NCBI RefSeq assembly: GCF_004359985.1
Contig: NZ_SMRO01000001.1
Coordinates: forward strand, 992,001 to 1,056,000
Direction: 5' to 3'
Origin: Paraburkholderia flava
GTDB taxonomy: Bacteria; Pseudomonadota; Gammaproteobacteria; Burkholderiales; Burkholderiaceae
Length of the DNA stretch: 64,000 nucleotides
Shown here: positions 42,799-51,172 of the stretch, piece after piece
How the letters are laid out: every line of letters begins with the position of its first letter
How positions within the stretch are numbered: position 1 is the first letter of the stretch
Program-made: the position numbers and the translations under genes
Notes under the pieces: model-generated
What the model was told of the DNA's origin: nothing
The model's database searches: none
What the model saw: only the letters and a program-made list of their open reading frames with translations

Positions 42799-44094
42799 AT
42801 GCAAGGTCTTTTCTCGCAGCAGTCACACGTCGCGTCGTACTACGCGGCCACCGTCAACGACACGACCGTTCATCCGCCGCTCGACACCGATATTGCCGTC
42901 GACGTGTGCGTGATCGGCGCCGGCCTCACCGGCATCTCTACCGCATTGAATCTCGCGGAGCACGGCCATTCGGTCGCGGTGCTCGAAGCATCGAAAGTCG
43001 GCTGGGCCGCGAGCGGACGCAACGGCGGCCAGCTGATCGGCGGCTTCGCGTGCGACATCGATACGTTCGCGAAGTATCTGCCCGACGACGACGTCAAGCG
43101 TATCTGGGCGATGGGCCAGGAAACGCTCGACATCGTGCGGATGCGCGTCGACAAACATCAGATCGACTGCGATCTGACTTCTGGCTATCTGACCGCTGCA
43201 AACAAATCTAGTCACGTCGACGACTTACGCCGCTGGCGCGACGATGCCGCGACGCGTTTCGGTTACGACCGGCTGCGCTACGTCGAGCGCGAATCGCTCG
43301 GCCAGTACGTGCAGTCGTCGCGCTATGTCGGCGGACTGTTCGATCCGGACAGCGGCCATCTTCATCCGCTCAACTACACGCTCGGTCTCGCGCGTGCGGC
43401 CGTCGCCGCAGGCGCGAGAATTTTCGAGGACAGCTGCGTCACCGCACTGAGTCACGAAGGCGGGAGGCACGTCGTCAAGACCGAACGCGGCACTGTGCGT
43501 GCGCAATTCGTCGTGCTCGCGTGCAACACGTACCTCGGCGCGCTCGCGCCGTCGGTTGCGCGCAAGATCATGCCGGTCGGTACGTACGTGATTGCGACCG
43601 AGCCCCTCGGCGAAGCGCGTGCGCATGCGCTGATGCCCGCACAGGCCGCCGTGTGCGACAGCCGCTTCGTGCTCGACTATTTCCGCCCTTCCCCCGACAG
43701 TCGATTGCTGTGGGGCGGCAAGGTCAGCTACTCGACGCTCGCGCCGCGCAATCTCGCGCAGGCGATGCGCGAGGATATGCTGAAGACGTTCCCGCAACTC
43801 GCGGACGTCGCGGTCGATTATGCGTGGGGCGGTTTCGTCGACATCACGATGAACCGCGCGCCGCACTTCGGCCGCCTCGAACCGACGGTTTATTTCGCGC
43901 AGGGGTTCTCGGGGCACGGCGTCAACACGACCGGACTCGCAGGCAAACTGATCGCCGAGGCGATCAGCGGTCAGGCGTCGCGTTTCGATCTGTTCGGCAA
44001 GATCGAACACCGCGATTTCCCCGGTGGCGCTACACTGCGCACCCCTGCACTCGTACTGGCGATGGCGTGGTATCGCCTGAAGGATCTGCTTTGA
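42799..44094 (+). CDS. puuB: Gamma-glutamylputrescine oxidoreductase-like FAD enzyme, copy 1
   Basis: A 431-residue DAO-type FAD oxidoreductase. The dinucleotide motif is DVCVIGAGLTGISTALNLAE, followed by ASGRNGGQLIGGF, characteristic of PuuB/OrdL. The C-terminal FSGHGVNTTGLAGKLIAEAI completes the FAD site. PuuB oxidises gamma-glutamylputrescine to the aldehyde with O2 and releases ammonia and peroxide. It follows the terminator by 22 bases without a clear ribosome site. A second copy follows with a one-base overlap. Confidence 0.87.
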   Translation: MQGLFSQQSHVASYYAATVNDTTVHPPLDTDIAVDVCVIGAGLTGISTALNLAEHGHSVAVLEASKVGWAASGRNGGQLIGGFACDIDTFAKYLPDDDVKRIWAMGQETLDIVRMRVDKHQIDCDLTSGYLTAANKSSHVDDLRRWRDDAATRFGYDRLRYVERESLGQYVQSSRYVGGLFDPDSGHLHPLNYTLGLARAAVAAGARIFEDSCVTALSHEGGRHVVKTERGTVRAQFVVLACNTYLGALAPSVARKIMPVGTYVIATEPLGEARAHALMPAQAAVCDSRFVLDYFRPSPDSRLLWGGKVSYSTLAPRNLAQAMREDMLKTFPQLADVAVDYAWGGFVDITMNRAPHFGRLEPTVYFAQGFSGHGVNTTGLAGKLIAEAISGQASRFDLFGKIEHRDFPGGATLRTPALVLAMAWYRLKDLL

Positions 44095-45398
44095 TGACCG
44101 ACAGTCTCGATCGACGTGCGGATGACCTGATCCGCGATTCCTGGTACGAAGCGAGCGTGTCGCGCCCGCCGAATGACGACCCGCAGCTGCAAGGCACACA
44201 CGAAGCCGACGTGTGCGTGATCGGCGCGGGCTTCGCGGGGTTGTCGGTTGCGCTCGAATGCCGTGCGCGCGGGCTGTCGGTGATCGTCGTCGATGCGCAT
44301 CGGCCGGGCTGGGGTGCATCGGGCCGTAACGGCGGGCAGATGATCGTCGGCTTCGCCAAGGATCCGGTGATCGAACAGCAGCTCGGACTCGACGGGGCGC
44401 GCGCCGCGTGGGCGCTGTCCGTCGAAGGCGTAAAGCTGGTGCGCGAACGGGTCGAGCGCTATGGCATCGACTGCGATCTGACGCACGGCTATCTGACCGT
44501 CGCGACCAAGCCGAAGCGCGTACCGGACCTGCGTGCATGGATGGAAGCAGCCACGCAGCGCTGGGGCTATGCGCAGCTGTCGTGGCTCGACACCGATGCA
44601 ATACGCGCGCGCGTCCAATCGACGCGCTATCTGGCGGGCGTCTACGATCCGTTGTCCGGACACCTGCATCCGCTCAAGTATTGCCTCGGACTCGCCGATG
44701 CCGCACGGCGCGAAGGTGCGCAACTGTTCGCGCATTCGCCGGTGATCGACGTCGTGCGCGGCGAACGTCCAGTCGTACGTACCGCTGCGGGCGAAGTGCG
44801 CTGCCGTTTCGTCGCGGCCTGCGGCAACGCGACGATCGGTAACGTGCTGCCCGCCGGCATCGCTGCGCGCATCGCGCCGATCGCGTCGTACATCGTCGCG
44901 ACCGAACCGCTCGGCGAGGCGCGTGCGAACGCGCTGATTGCGGGCCGCGAAGCGATCTGCGACAACAACTTCGTGCTCGACTACTTTCGTCTGTCGGCCG
45001 ATCATCGTGTGCTGTTCGGCGGTCGCGCGAGTTCGTCGGGTGCATCGCCTGCGCAGCTCTCAGACGCGATCCGTCAGCGGATGCTCGGCGTGTTCCCGCA
45101 ACTCGCCGACGTGAAAACAGCCTACGCATGGGGCGGTTTCGTCGACGTCACGCGCAACCGTGCGCCGGACTTCGGCCGGATCGATCCGAATTACTTCTAC
45201 GTGCAGGGGTTTTCCGGTCATGGCGTGGCGCTGACCGGCATCGCGGGCCGTGTCGTCGCGCAGGCGATTGCAGGTGATGGCGCGGCATTCGATCTGTTCG
45301 CGAAGCTGAAGCATGCGCGCTTTCCGGGCGGCCCTGCGCTGCGCGGGCCGGCGCTCGAAATCGGCATGCTGTATCACCGGATACTCGAACTGTTCTAG
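44094..45398 (+). CDS. puuB: Gamma-glutamylputrescine oxidoreductase-like FAD enzyme, copy 2
   Basis: A 434-residue paralogue of the preceding gene. FAD motif DVCVIGAGFAGLSVALECRA, ASGRNGGQMIVGF and FSGHGVALTGIAGRVVAQAI are conserved, as are WGGFVDVTRNRAPDFGR and IVATEPLGEARANALI. Its ATG shares one base with the stop of copy 1 (TGATG), so the two are coupled. The pair may act on different gamma-glutamyl polyamines or form a heteromer; neither can be decided here. Confidence 0.87.
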   Translation: MTDSLDRRADDLIRDSWYEASVSRPPNDDPQLQGTHEADVCVIGAGFAGLSVALECRARGLSVIVVDAHRPGWGASGRNGGQMIVGFAKDPVIEQQLGLDGARAAWALSVEGVKLVRERVERYGIDCDLTHGYLTVATKPKRVPDLRAWMEAATQRWGYAQLSWLDTDAIRARVQSTRYLAGVYDPLSGHLHPLKYCLGLADAARREGAQLFAHSPVIDVVRGERPVVRTAAGEVRCRFVAACGNATIGNVLPAGIAARIAPIASYIVATEPLGEARANALIAGREAICDNNFVLDYFRLSADHRVLFGGRASSSGASPAQLSDAIRQRMLGVFPQLADVKTAYAWGGFVDVTRNRAPDFGRIDPNYFYVQGFSGHGVALTGIAGRVVAQAIAGDGAAFDLFAKLKHARFPGGPALRGPALEIGMLYHRILELF

Positions 45399-45481
45399 CG
45401 GGTTCGGTGTTCATTCGGTGTCTCTCGCGACGAAGGCCGTCGCATGGTCGACGCAAAACCGCCTTAAAATCGACGTGTAAT

Positions 45482-45501
45482 GTCCGGCATCCGTGCCGGA
45501 C
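45482..45501 (+). terminator. Hairpin between puuB copy 2 and the DUF2891 gene
   Basis: A perfect 8-base stem GTCCGGCA / TGCCGGAC with a 4-base loop. It lies 83 bases after the puuB stop and 28 bases before the DUF2891 start. No T-tract; either a terminator or a leader structure. Confidence 0.5.
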
Positions 45502-45529
45502 GCGTCCCGGCCCTTCCGAAGAGACATCG

Positions 45530-46537
45530 ATGACCCAACTCACCGCTGCTATTGCATCGAAATTCGCTACGCTCGCGCTCGATCACCTGACGCGCGAATA
45601 CCCGAACAAGCTCACGCACTCGCTCGCCGGTCCGCAGGACGTGCAGGGGCCGCGTGCGCTGCATCCGATCTTCTACGGCAGCTATGACTGGCACTCATGC
45701 GTGCATGGGTACTGGCTCGTGCTGCATCTGCTCGAACGCTATCCCGATCTGCCCGAGGCCGCGCGTATCGTCGCAACGGTCGACGAACACTTCACCGATG
45801 CGAACGTGGCCGGCGAACGCGCATACCTCGATCTGCCGGGCAATCGCGGTTTCGAGCGGCCGTATGGCTGGGCTTGGCTGCTTGCGCTGTCGGCACAACT
45901 CGATGCGCTGAAGCATCCCAATGCCGCGCGCTGGGCCGCGACGTTCGCGCCGCTCACCGATGCATTCGTCGAGCGCTTCGAGGAGTTTCTGCCGAAGGCG
46001 ACTTATCCGCTGCGTGTCGGCACGCATTTCAACATGGCGTTCGCGCTTGCGTTGACGCTCGATTTCGCGCGTGCGACGTCACGTGATGGGCTCGCTGCGT
46101 TGATCGTCGAGACAGCAAAGCGCTGGTATCTGAACGACGTTGGATGCCAGGCGTGGGAGCCTGCGGGCGATGAGTTTCTGTCGCCGTCGTTGATGGAAGC
46201 GGAGTTGATGCGTCGCGTGCTGCCTGCGTCGGAGTTCGCCGAATGGTTCGCGCGTTTCCTGCCCGATCTCGCGCAGAGCCAGCCCGCGACGCTGTTCGCA
46301 CCGGTTACGGTCAGCGATCGCAGCGACGGCAAGATCGCGCATCTGGACGGGCTGAATCTGAGCCGCGCGTGGTGCCAGCGTTCGCTTGCGCGTGCGCTAC
46401 CCGTTGGCGATGCTCGACGTGCGCGGCTCGAAGACGCGGCGCAGCGTCATCTGGATAGCGCGCTCGCACACGTTGCGGGTGACTACATGGGCGAGCATTG
46501 GCTTGCTACGTTTGCGACGCTTGCGCTTGAGGCTTAG
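45530..46537 (+). CDS. DUF2891 family protein
   Basis: A 335-residue protein matching the DUF2891 pattern: HPIFYGSYDWHSCVHGYWLV near residue 50, VDEHFTDANVAGERAY, RPYGWAWLLALSAQL, then a helical repeat body and a conserved LDGLNLSRAWCQRSLA. The all-helical layout suggests an alpha/alpha barrel like glycan-processing enzymes, but no activity is known to me. It has no signal peptide. It converges on the MFS gene, 19 bases away, and is not clearly part of the polyamine operon. Confidence 0.82.
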   Translation: MTQLTAAIASKFATLALDHLTREYPNKLTHSLAGPQDVQGPRALHPIFYGSYDWHSCVHGYWLVLHLLERYPDLPEAARIVATVDEHFTDANVAGERAYLDLPGNRGFERPYGWAWLLALSAQLDALKHPNAARWAATFAPLTDAFVERFEEFLPKATYPLRVGTHFNMAFALALTLDFARATSRDGLAALIVETAKRWYLNDVGCQAWEPAGDEFLSPSLMEAELMRRVLPASEFAEWFARFLPDLAQSQPATLFAPVTVSDRSDGKIAHLDGLNLSRAWCQRSLARALPVGDARRARLEDAAQRHLDSALAHVAGDYMGEHWLATFATLALEA

Positions 46538-46556
46538 GCGAGCGTCGTCGGTTGCG

Positions 46557-47966
46557 TCAGTGTGAGATGTCTTCGAGCGCAATACCCCGCGTTCGAGGAC
46601 CAAGCAGCCCAATCGCCAGCATCACAACCGCCATCGCCCCCGCGATAAACACAAACACGCCGACAGCACCGAACAGCCGCAACACCCACGCAATCAGAAA
46701 CGCGGTAAAGATCGCAGAAAACCGGCTCCACGAATAAACGAAGCCCACCGCACGCGCACGGATGCTGGTCGGAAAAAGCTCCGACTGATACGCGTGGAAG
46801 CTGTACGACATGATGTTGTTCGCGAGCGTCAGGCCGATGCCGAGCGTCACGAGCAGCACCGCGTCCGCGACCTGGCTGAACCACAACCCGCAGACGATGT
46901 TCGCCGCGGCCATCGCGACGATCACCGTCCTGCGCTCGAGGCGGTCGGCAATCCAGAGGCCGATCAACGGACCGACCGGCGCGGCGAGCGCAATCAGCGT
47001 CGAATACATCAGGCTCGTCGTCACCGTGATGCCCTGCTTGATCAGCAGCGTCGGCACCCAGTTCGCGAAGCCGTAGAAGCCGACCGTCTGGAACACGTTG
47101 AAGATCACCAGCATCAGCGTGCGGCTGCGATACGGCGGCACCCACATGTCGGAGAAACGGCCTTGCGCGACAACCGGCGTTGCCGCTGCGGGCGGCGGTA
47201 GCGGCCTGCCCGACTCGGCCTCCGCTTTCGCTTCGAGCATCCGCATCACGCGATCCGCTTCGTCGAGGCGCCCCTGCTGCGCGAGCCAGCGTGGGCTTTC
47301 CGGCAACTGCCGGCGAATCCACCAGACGAACAGCGCCCCATGAGCACCAATCAGCACGACCCAGCGCCACCCATCGAGCCCGAACAGCGTGCGCGGCACC
47401 AGCAGGTAAGCGAGGAATGCGACCACCGGTACCGCGGTGAAGCCGACCGCCTGCTCGCACGCGAACGCGCGGCCGCGAATGTGCTTCGGCACCAGCTCGG
47501 AAATGTACGTGCCGATCGTCACGAGTTCGACGCCGATGCCGATCCCCGCGACGAAGCGCCAGAAGTTGAGGCCTGTCGCAGTCTCCTGGAACGCCATCAC
47601 GACGTTCGCGACGGTGTACCACAGCAGCGAGTACGTGAAGATCGCTCGACGGCCGAAGCGGTCCGCGAGAAAGCCGCACGCGATCGTGCCGATGAAGAGG
47701 CCCGCGAACAGCGCGGCGATAAAACTCGCGACACCGGTCGTGCCGAACAGACCTTGCGTGGTCGACGTCAGCAGGCCGCTTTTGACAAGGCCAGGCGCGA
47801 CGTAGCCCGTATATAGCAGGTCGTACAGCTCGAAGAAGAAGCCGAGACTCAGCAGCACGACGAGCGTCCAGATCGAGCGCGTCGCCGGTAACCGGTCGAG
47901 CCGCGCCGAGATCGTGCCGGCGTCGATATTGTGTGCTGCGCTCGCGGGTCGGTCGGATGATGCCAT
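46557..47966 (-). CDS. MFS transporter, sugar/aromatic-acid porter type
   Basis: A 469-residue major facilitator with 12 helices and a long central loop. Sugar-porter-like motifs are FLADRFGRRAIF after helix 2, ELVPKHIRGRAFACEQAV after helix 4 and PESPRWLAQQGRLDEADRVM before the central loop, as in NiaP/KgtP-like transporters. A GGAGAC ribosome site precedes the ATG by 4 bases. Single gene; no neighbouring catabolic gene points to a substrate. Confidence 0.88.
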   Translation of the reverse strand: MASSDRPASAAHNIDAGTISARLDRLPATRSIWTLVVLLSLGFFFELYDLLYTGYVAPGLVKSGLLTSTTQGLFGTTGVASFIAALFAGLFIGTIACGFLADRFGRRAIFTYSLLWYTVANVVMAFQETATGLNFWRFVAGIGIGVELVTIGTYISELVPKHIRGRAFACEQAVGFTAVPVVAFLAYLLVPRTLFGLDGWRWVVLIGAHGALFVWWIRRQLPESPRWLAQQGRLDEADRVMRMLEAKAEAESGRPLPPPAAATPVVAQGRFSDMWVPPYRSRTLMLVIFNVFQTVGFYGFANWVPTLLIKQGITVTTSLMYSTLIALAAPVGPLIGLWIADRLERRTVIVAMAAANIVCGLWFSQVADAVLLVTLGIGLTLANNIMSYSFHAYQSELFPTSIRARAVGFVYSWSRFSAIFTAFLIAWVLRLFGAVGVFVFIAGAMAVVMLAIGLLGPRTRGIALEDISH

Positions 47967-48088
47967 GTCGTCTCCTCTTTCGACTCTCTTTAGTCTATTA
48001 GCCGTCGGCGCGCGTGGCCGGATGCGGGTCTGGCCTGCATTCTAGCTGCACGCGGCTTTCAGTTCGCCCAACCAGAGGATGATCGCGG

Positions 48089-48757
48089 CTACGTGTCTTC
48101 CGCAAGCCGACGGTCGAGACGATGCGATAGCTTGCGGATCAGTAGCGTCGCCGAGCAGCAGAACACGAAGAACCACACCATTGCATACAGATACACCCAC
48201 AGCATCATGTCCGTCCTGCCCGCTGCATTGACCACGGTATTGCAGCGGCTGACGATCTCCGGCACGCCGATCACCGACGCCGTCGACGACGCCATCACGA
48301 CGATCACGAAGTAATTGCCCCAGCTTGATATAAATAGATGTGCGTCGCGTCGATTGCCTGCGCGCCATGCACGCACCGCGCGCAGTAGATGATCCGACAC
48401 GAAGCCCGCCACCGCGAGCGCCAGTGCGAGGGCTGCCTTTAGCCACGACGGGAATGGCATGCGTGCCGCGATAAACGGCAGCGGCAACGTATTCGGCAAC
48501 ATGAAGACCAGATAGAACTGAAACACGAACGTTGGTATGTTGTGCGTGAGCCCGGTGACCGTCATGCCCGTGTTCGCGAACGTTCGGCGCGGCGACACGC
48601 GCAACCGCATCAGAAAATAGCCGCACACGCTGCCGACGATCATCGCAATCGCCGAGATCGCGATGTTCCAAACGAAGCCGCCCGCGAGAAACGGCGTCCA
48701 CGCGAGCAGCATGCTCACGATATGGCCCATGCTATCGGGATCGTCAATGCCGCCCAT
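48089..48757 (-). CDS. ABC-type amino acid permease-like membrane protein
   Basis: A 222-residue permease of the polar amino acid type with about five helices (VWNIAISAIAMIVGSVCGYF) and the line ASSTASVIGVPEIVSRCNTV, which parallels the coupling region of HisM/GlnP permeases. The EAA glycine pattern is weak. It overlaps the upstream fused binding protein-permease gene by 14 bases and is the last gene of the operon. Neither this operon nor its flanks encode an ATPase, so it must borrow one or work in a different manner. Confidence 0.78.
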   Translation of the reverse strand: MGGIDDPDSMGHIVSMLLAWTPFLAGGFVWNIAISAIAMIVGSVCGYFLMRLRVSPRRTFANTGMTVTGLTHNIPTFVFQFYLVFMLPNTLPLPFIAARMPFPSWLKAALALALAVAGFVSDHLLRAVRAWRAGNRRDAHLFISSWGNYFVIVVMASSTASVIGVPEIVSRCNTVVNAAGRTDMMLWVYLYAMVWFFVFCCSATLLIRKLSHRLDRRLAEDT

Positions 48758-50363
48758 GTGTGCCCCGCTTTTCCATCCAGCGCAGCAGGCCCAGCACGCC
48801 GAACACCGGCAGCAGGAACATCAGCATCAGCGTGTTCATCATCGTTGCGACGTTGCCGTGTTCCGCGACAATCGATGTCGACACCGACAACAGTTCGGGC
48901 ACGGCGACGGCGCTCGCCATCATCGTCGCTTTCGTCACGTTGACGAGCAGCGCGGTAACCGATGCGGACGCTTGATGGATCAACGGGCCGATGGTCGCGA
49001 TGCGTAGCGAGAAGCCGGGCGTCAGGCGGCGTTCGTGGCGCGCCGCATCTTCGAGTGCCTGCATTACGCCCGCGCCGGTGTACAGACTCAACGACGCGAC
49101 GACAGCGACAAACGCGTTGCACTGAAGACCCCAGCGTGCCGCGACCAGACTGCCGATGCCGAACACCAACACGTAGATCTGTAGCAGCGGCGGCGTCATT
49201 CTCGCGACCAGCGCGAAGCCGCGCAGCGCCCGGCTGACGACCGGCCATTCGCGCGCAGCAAGCAACGCGAGCACCACGCCGCACATAAGGCTACCCGACA
49301 CGCAGCACACGGTCAGCGCAAGCGTCAGCCACAGGCCGTGCAGAAATTCGGCTCGCTCGTAATCGTCGTAGATGTATGTCAGATTGATACCGGTCTTCTC
49401 GAACACACGCAGCCCCCAACTGCGCAGCCCCGTCACGTCGGTCGACGTGACGAAGATCGGATTGCGACATGTGGGCGGCCACTGTCCGTCTGCTTGACGA
49501 CGGCACAGCCATGCGCCGTTCGGCTCGCGACGCGTCCACAACGTGTGCATGTCGGCGAGAAACGCCGACGGCGGCAGACCCCATTTCCGTTCGAGCGCGA
49601 TCAGCAGGCCGCTTCGATGCCAGTCCGCGACCGTATCGCCGATGAAGGTTCCGAGCGGATCGTCCTTCGCGGTGCGAGCGATCGCGATCGCCCACGGCGT
49701 CATCAGCTCGGGCGGCAAGCCGATGCGATAGCCGCGCCATTCCGGAGTCAGCAGATCGCCTGCTATCGCGGTGTTGTCGAACAGCCAGCCGACGCAGCGT
49801 TTGTCGCGCACGCCGAGTTTCGCATCGCGGCCGTTCGCGTAGATCTGCAGAGTCGCCAGATAACGCGTCGCCACCGTGCGGTTGAAATAGCTGCCCTGTG
49901 TTGCGCAGACGGTTTCGCCGCGAATCGCAGCCCATGTTTTCAGCGTGCTGTCGGGACGCGTCATCAGCGTCACGCCGGACGAGTAGTAGTCCGGTTCGAT
50001 CAGCGTCGCGATCTGCCGACGTTCCGACGTATCGCCGAGCGTGGCGATGGTCACGTCGGCGCGGCCCTCATCAAGCACCTGTAGCCGGTTCGTTCCGGTC
50101 ACGCCGACGGTATGCAGTTGCACGCCGAGACGCATGGCAAGATCGGCGGCGAGATCGTGTTCGAAGCCCTCCTGCACTGCTTCGCGCGACAGCATGCCGA
50201 ATGGCGGGTAATCGGTTTTTACCGCGACGACCAGTACGCCGCGCTGACGGATCGTGTCGAGCAGACTGGTCGCGTGTGCGGTGGTGGCTGTCGCCGCGAT
50301 AGCTATGGCGATAACGACCGCGCACAGCGAACGTGTTCTGTGCGAACGCGCACGCCGCATCAT
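48744..50363 (-). CDS. Fused periplasmic binding protein and ABC permease
   Basis: A 539-residue fusion. A signal peptide (to about residue 32) precedes a family 3 solute-binding domain (LLDTIRQRGVLVVAVKTDYP, GFEHDLAADLAMRLGV, ADVTIATLGDTSERR, residues 32-290). The rest is a membrane permease domain (about 310-539) with helices at GLWLTLALTVCCVSGSLMCG and onward, and TKATMMASAVAVPELLSVST matching the permease at 48089. Fusion fixes the binding domain to the transporter outside the inner membrane. The start at 50363 overlaps the methyltransferase stop by 4 bases. Confidence 0.85.
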   Translation of the reverse strand: MMRRARSHRTRSLCAVVIAIAIAATATTAHATSLLDTIRQRGVLVVAVKTDYPPFGMLSREAVQEGFEHDLAADLAMRLGVQLHTVGVTGTNRLQVLDEGRADVTIATLGDTSERRQIATLIEPDYYSSGVTLMTRPDSTLKTWAAIRGETVCATQGSYFNRTVATRYLATLQIYANGRDAKLGVRDKRCVGWLFDNTAIAGDLLTPEWRGYRIGLPPELMTPWAIAIARTAKDDPLGTFIGDTVADWHRSGLLIALERKWGLPPSAFLADMHTLWTRREPNGAWLCRRQADGQWPPTCRNPIFVTSTDVTGLRSWGLRVFEKTGINLTYIYDDYERAEFLHGLWLTLALTVCCVSGSLMCGVVLALLAAREWPVVSRALRGFALVARMTPPLLQIYVLVFGIGSLVAARWGLQCNAFVAVVASLSLYTGAGVMQALEDAARHERRLTPGFSLRIATIGPLIHQASASVTALLVNVTKATMMASAVAVPELLSVSTSIVAEHGNVATMMNTLMLMFLLPVFGVLGLLRWMEKRGTHGRH

Positions 50364-51172
50364 GCTGGCCACGCCAGCACGCGGATGCCGTAGCCGAGCG
50401 CAGGCGTAATGCCACGCGACACGATGCGATCGAGACCGCGCAGCACACCCGATCGCGTCACCCACCATTCGGGCAGCACGCTCTCCGCTTCGCAGCGCTC
50501 GATAGCGAAGCCCGCAGCCGCGAGGTCCGCGCGCAGATCGCGCAGCGTGTACAGGTGATAGAAGAACGTCAGTGAATCGCCGTTCACCTGTCGCGTGAAA
50601 TGGATGTTGCCGCCTTCGTCCTGCGGTGGCTGCGCGCGGCCCAGGCGACGCGCGAGTGCCGCCTTCAGTAGTTCCCACGGACGGCGCCGGTAAATCGACG
50701 GCACCGACAGGATCAATCGACCGTCGTTACGCAACAGACGATGCAGCGCCGACAACGTGCGGACCCGCGCAGCGCGGTCACCGAGATGCGACAGCACGCC
50801 GAAGAGCATCAGAATCAGGTCATACGAAGCGGGCTTTCCGAGTGCGCTCAGGTCGTCATGAATGAATGCGACGCGATCGCCGTAAGGCGTACGCTTCAGC
50901 GCATCGGCGAACTCCGTCAACGATGCAGCTGAAATATCGAATGCAGTCACATGGGCGTTCGATTCCGCGAGCAGCGCGAGTGCATAGCGACCGTTGCCGC
51001 AGCCGAAATCGAGAATCCGCGCGGCACTACGCGCGCCATTGTCGAGCAGGAACGCAAGCGTGGTTGCATTGGGCTGCGGATAGCGCTGCCGGTAGCCGTC
51101 GCTCGAGAAATACCGGTCGTACGTGTGCTGCATTTCTGCGGCGACGGGGTCGACGAAGCGGTCCGGGGTCAT
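50360..51172 (-). CDS. SAM-dependent methyltransferase in the orphan transporter operon
   Basis: A 270-residue class I methyltransferase. Motif I is ARILDFGCGNGRYALALLAE, the acidic loop is VTAFDISAASL, and motif IV region is YDLILMLFGVLSHLGD, with LLRNDGRLILSVPS after it. The C-terminal third (FYHLYTLRDLRADLAAAGFA) resembles small-molecule O/N-methyltransferases. It overlaps the genes on both sides by 4 bases, so it is made together with the transporter parts. Substrate unknown; perhaps the transported compound is methylated after uptake. Confidence 0.85.
   Translation of the reverse strand: MTPDRFVDPVAAEMQHTYDRYFSSDGYRQRYPQPNATTLAFLLDNGARSAARILDFGCGNGRYALALLAESNAHVTAFDISAASLTEFADALKRTPYGDRVAFIHDDLSALGKPASYDLILMLFGVLSHLGDRAARVRTLSALHRLLRNDGRLILSVPSIYRRRPWELLKAALARRLGRAQPPQDEGGNIHFTRQVNGDSLTFFYHLYTLRDLRADLAAAGFAIERCEAESVLPEWWVTRSGVLRGLDRIVSRGITPALGYGIRVLAWPA

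Noticed and set aside
46534..47679. A 381-codon minus-strand frame overlapping the MFS gene at 46557
   Set aside because: It is an out-of-frame shadow of the MFS gene, which has full family motifs and a ribosome site.
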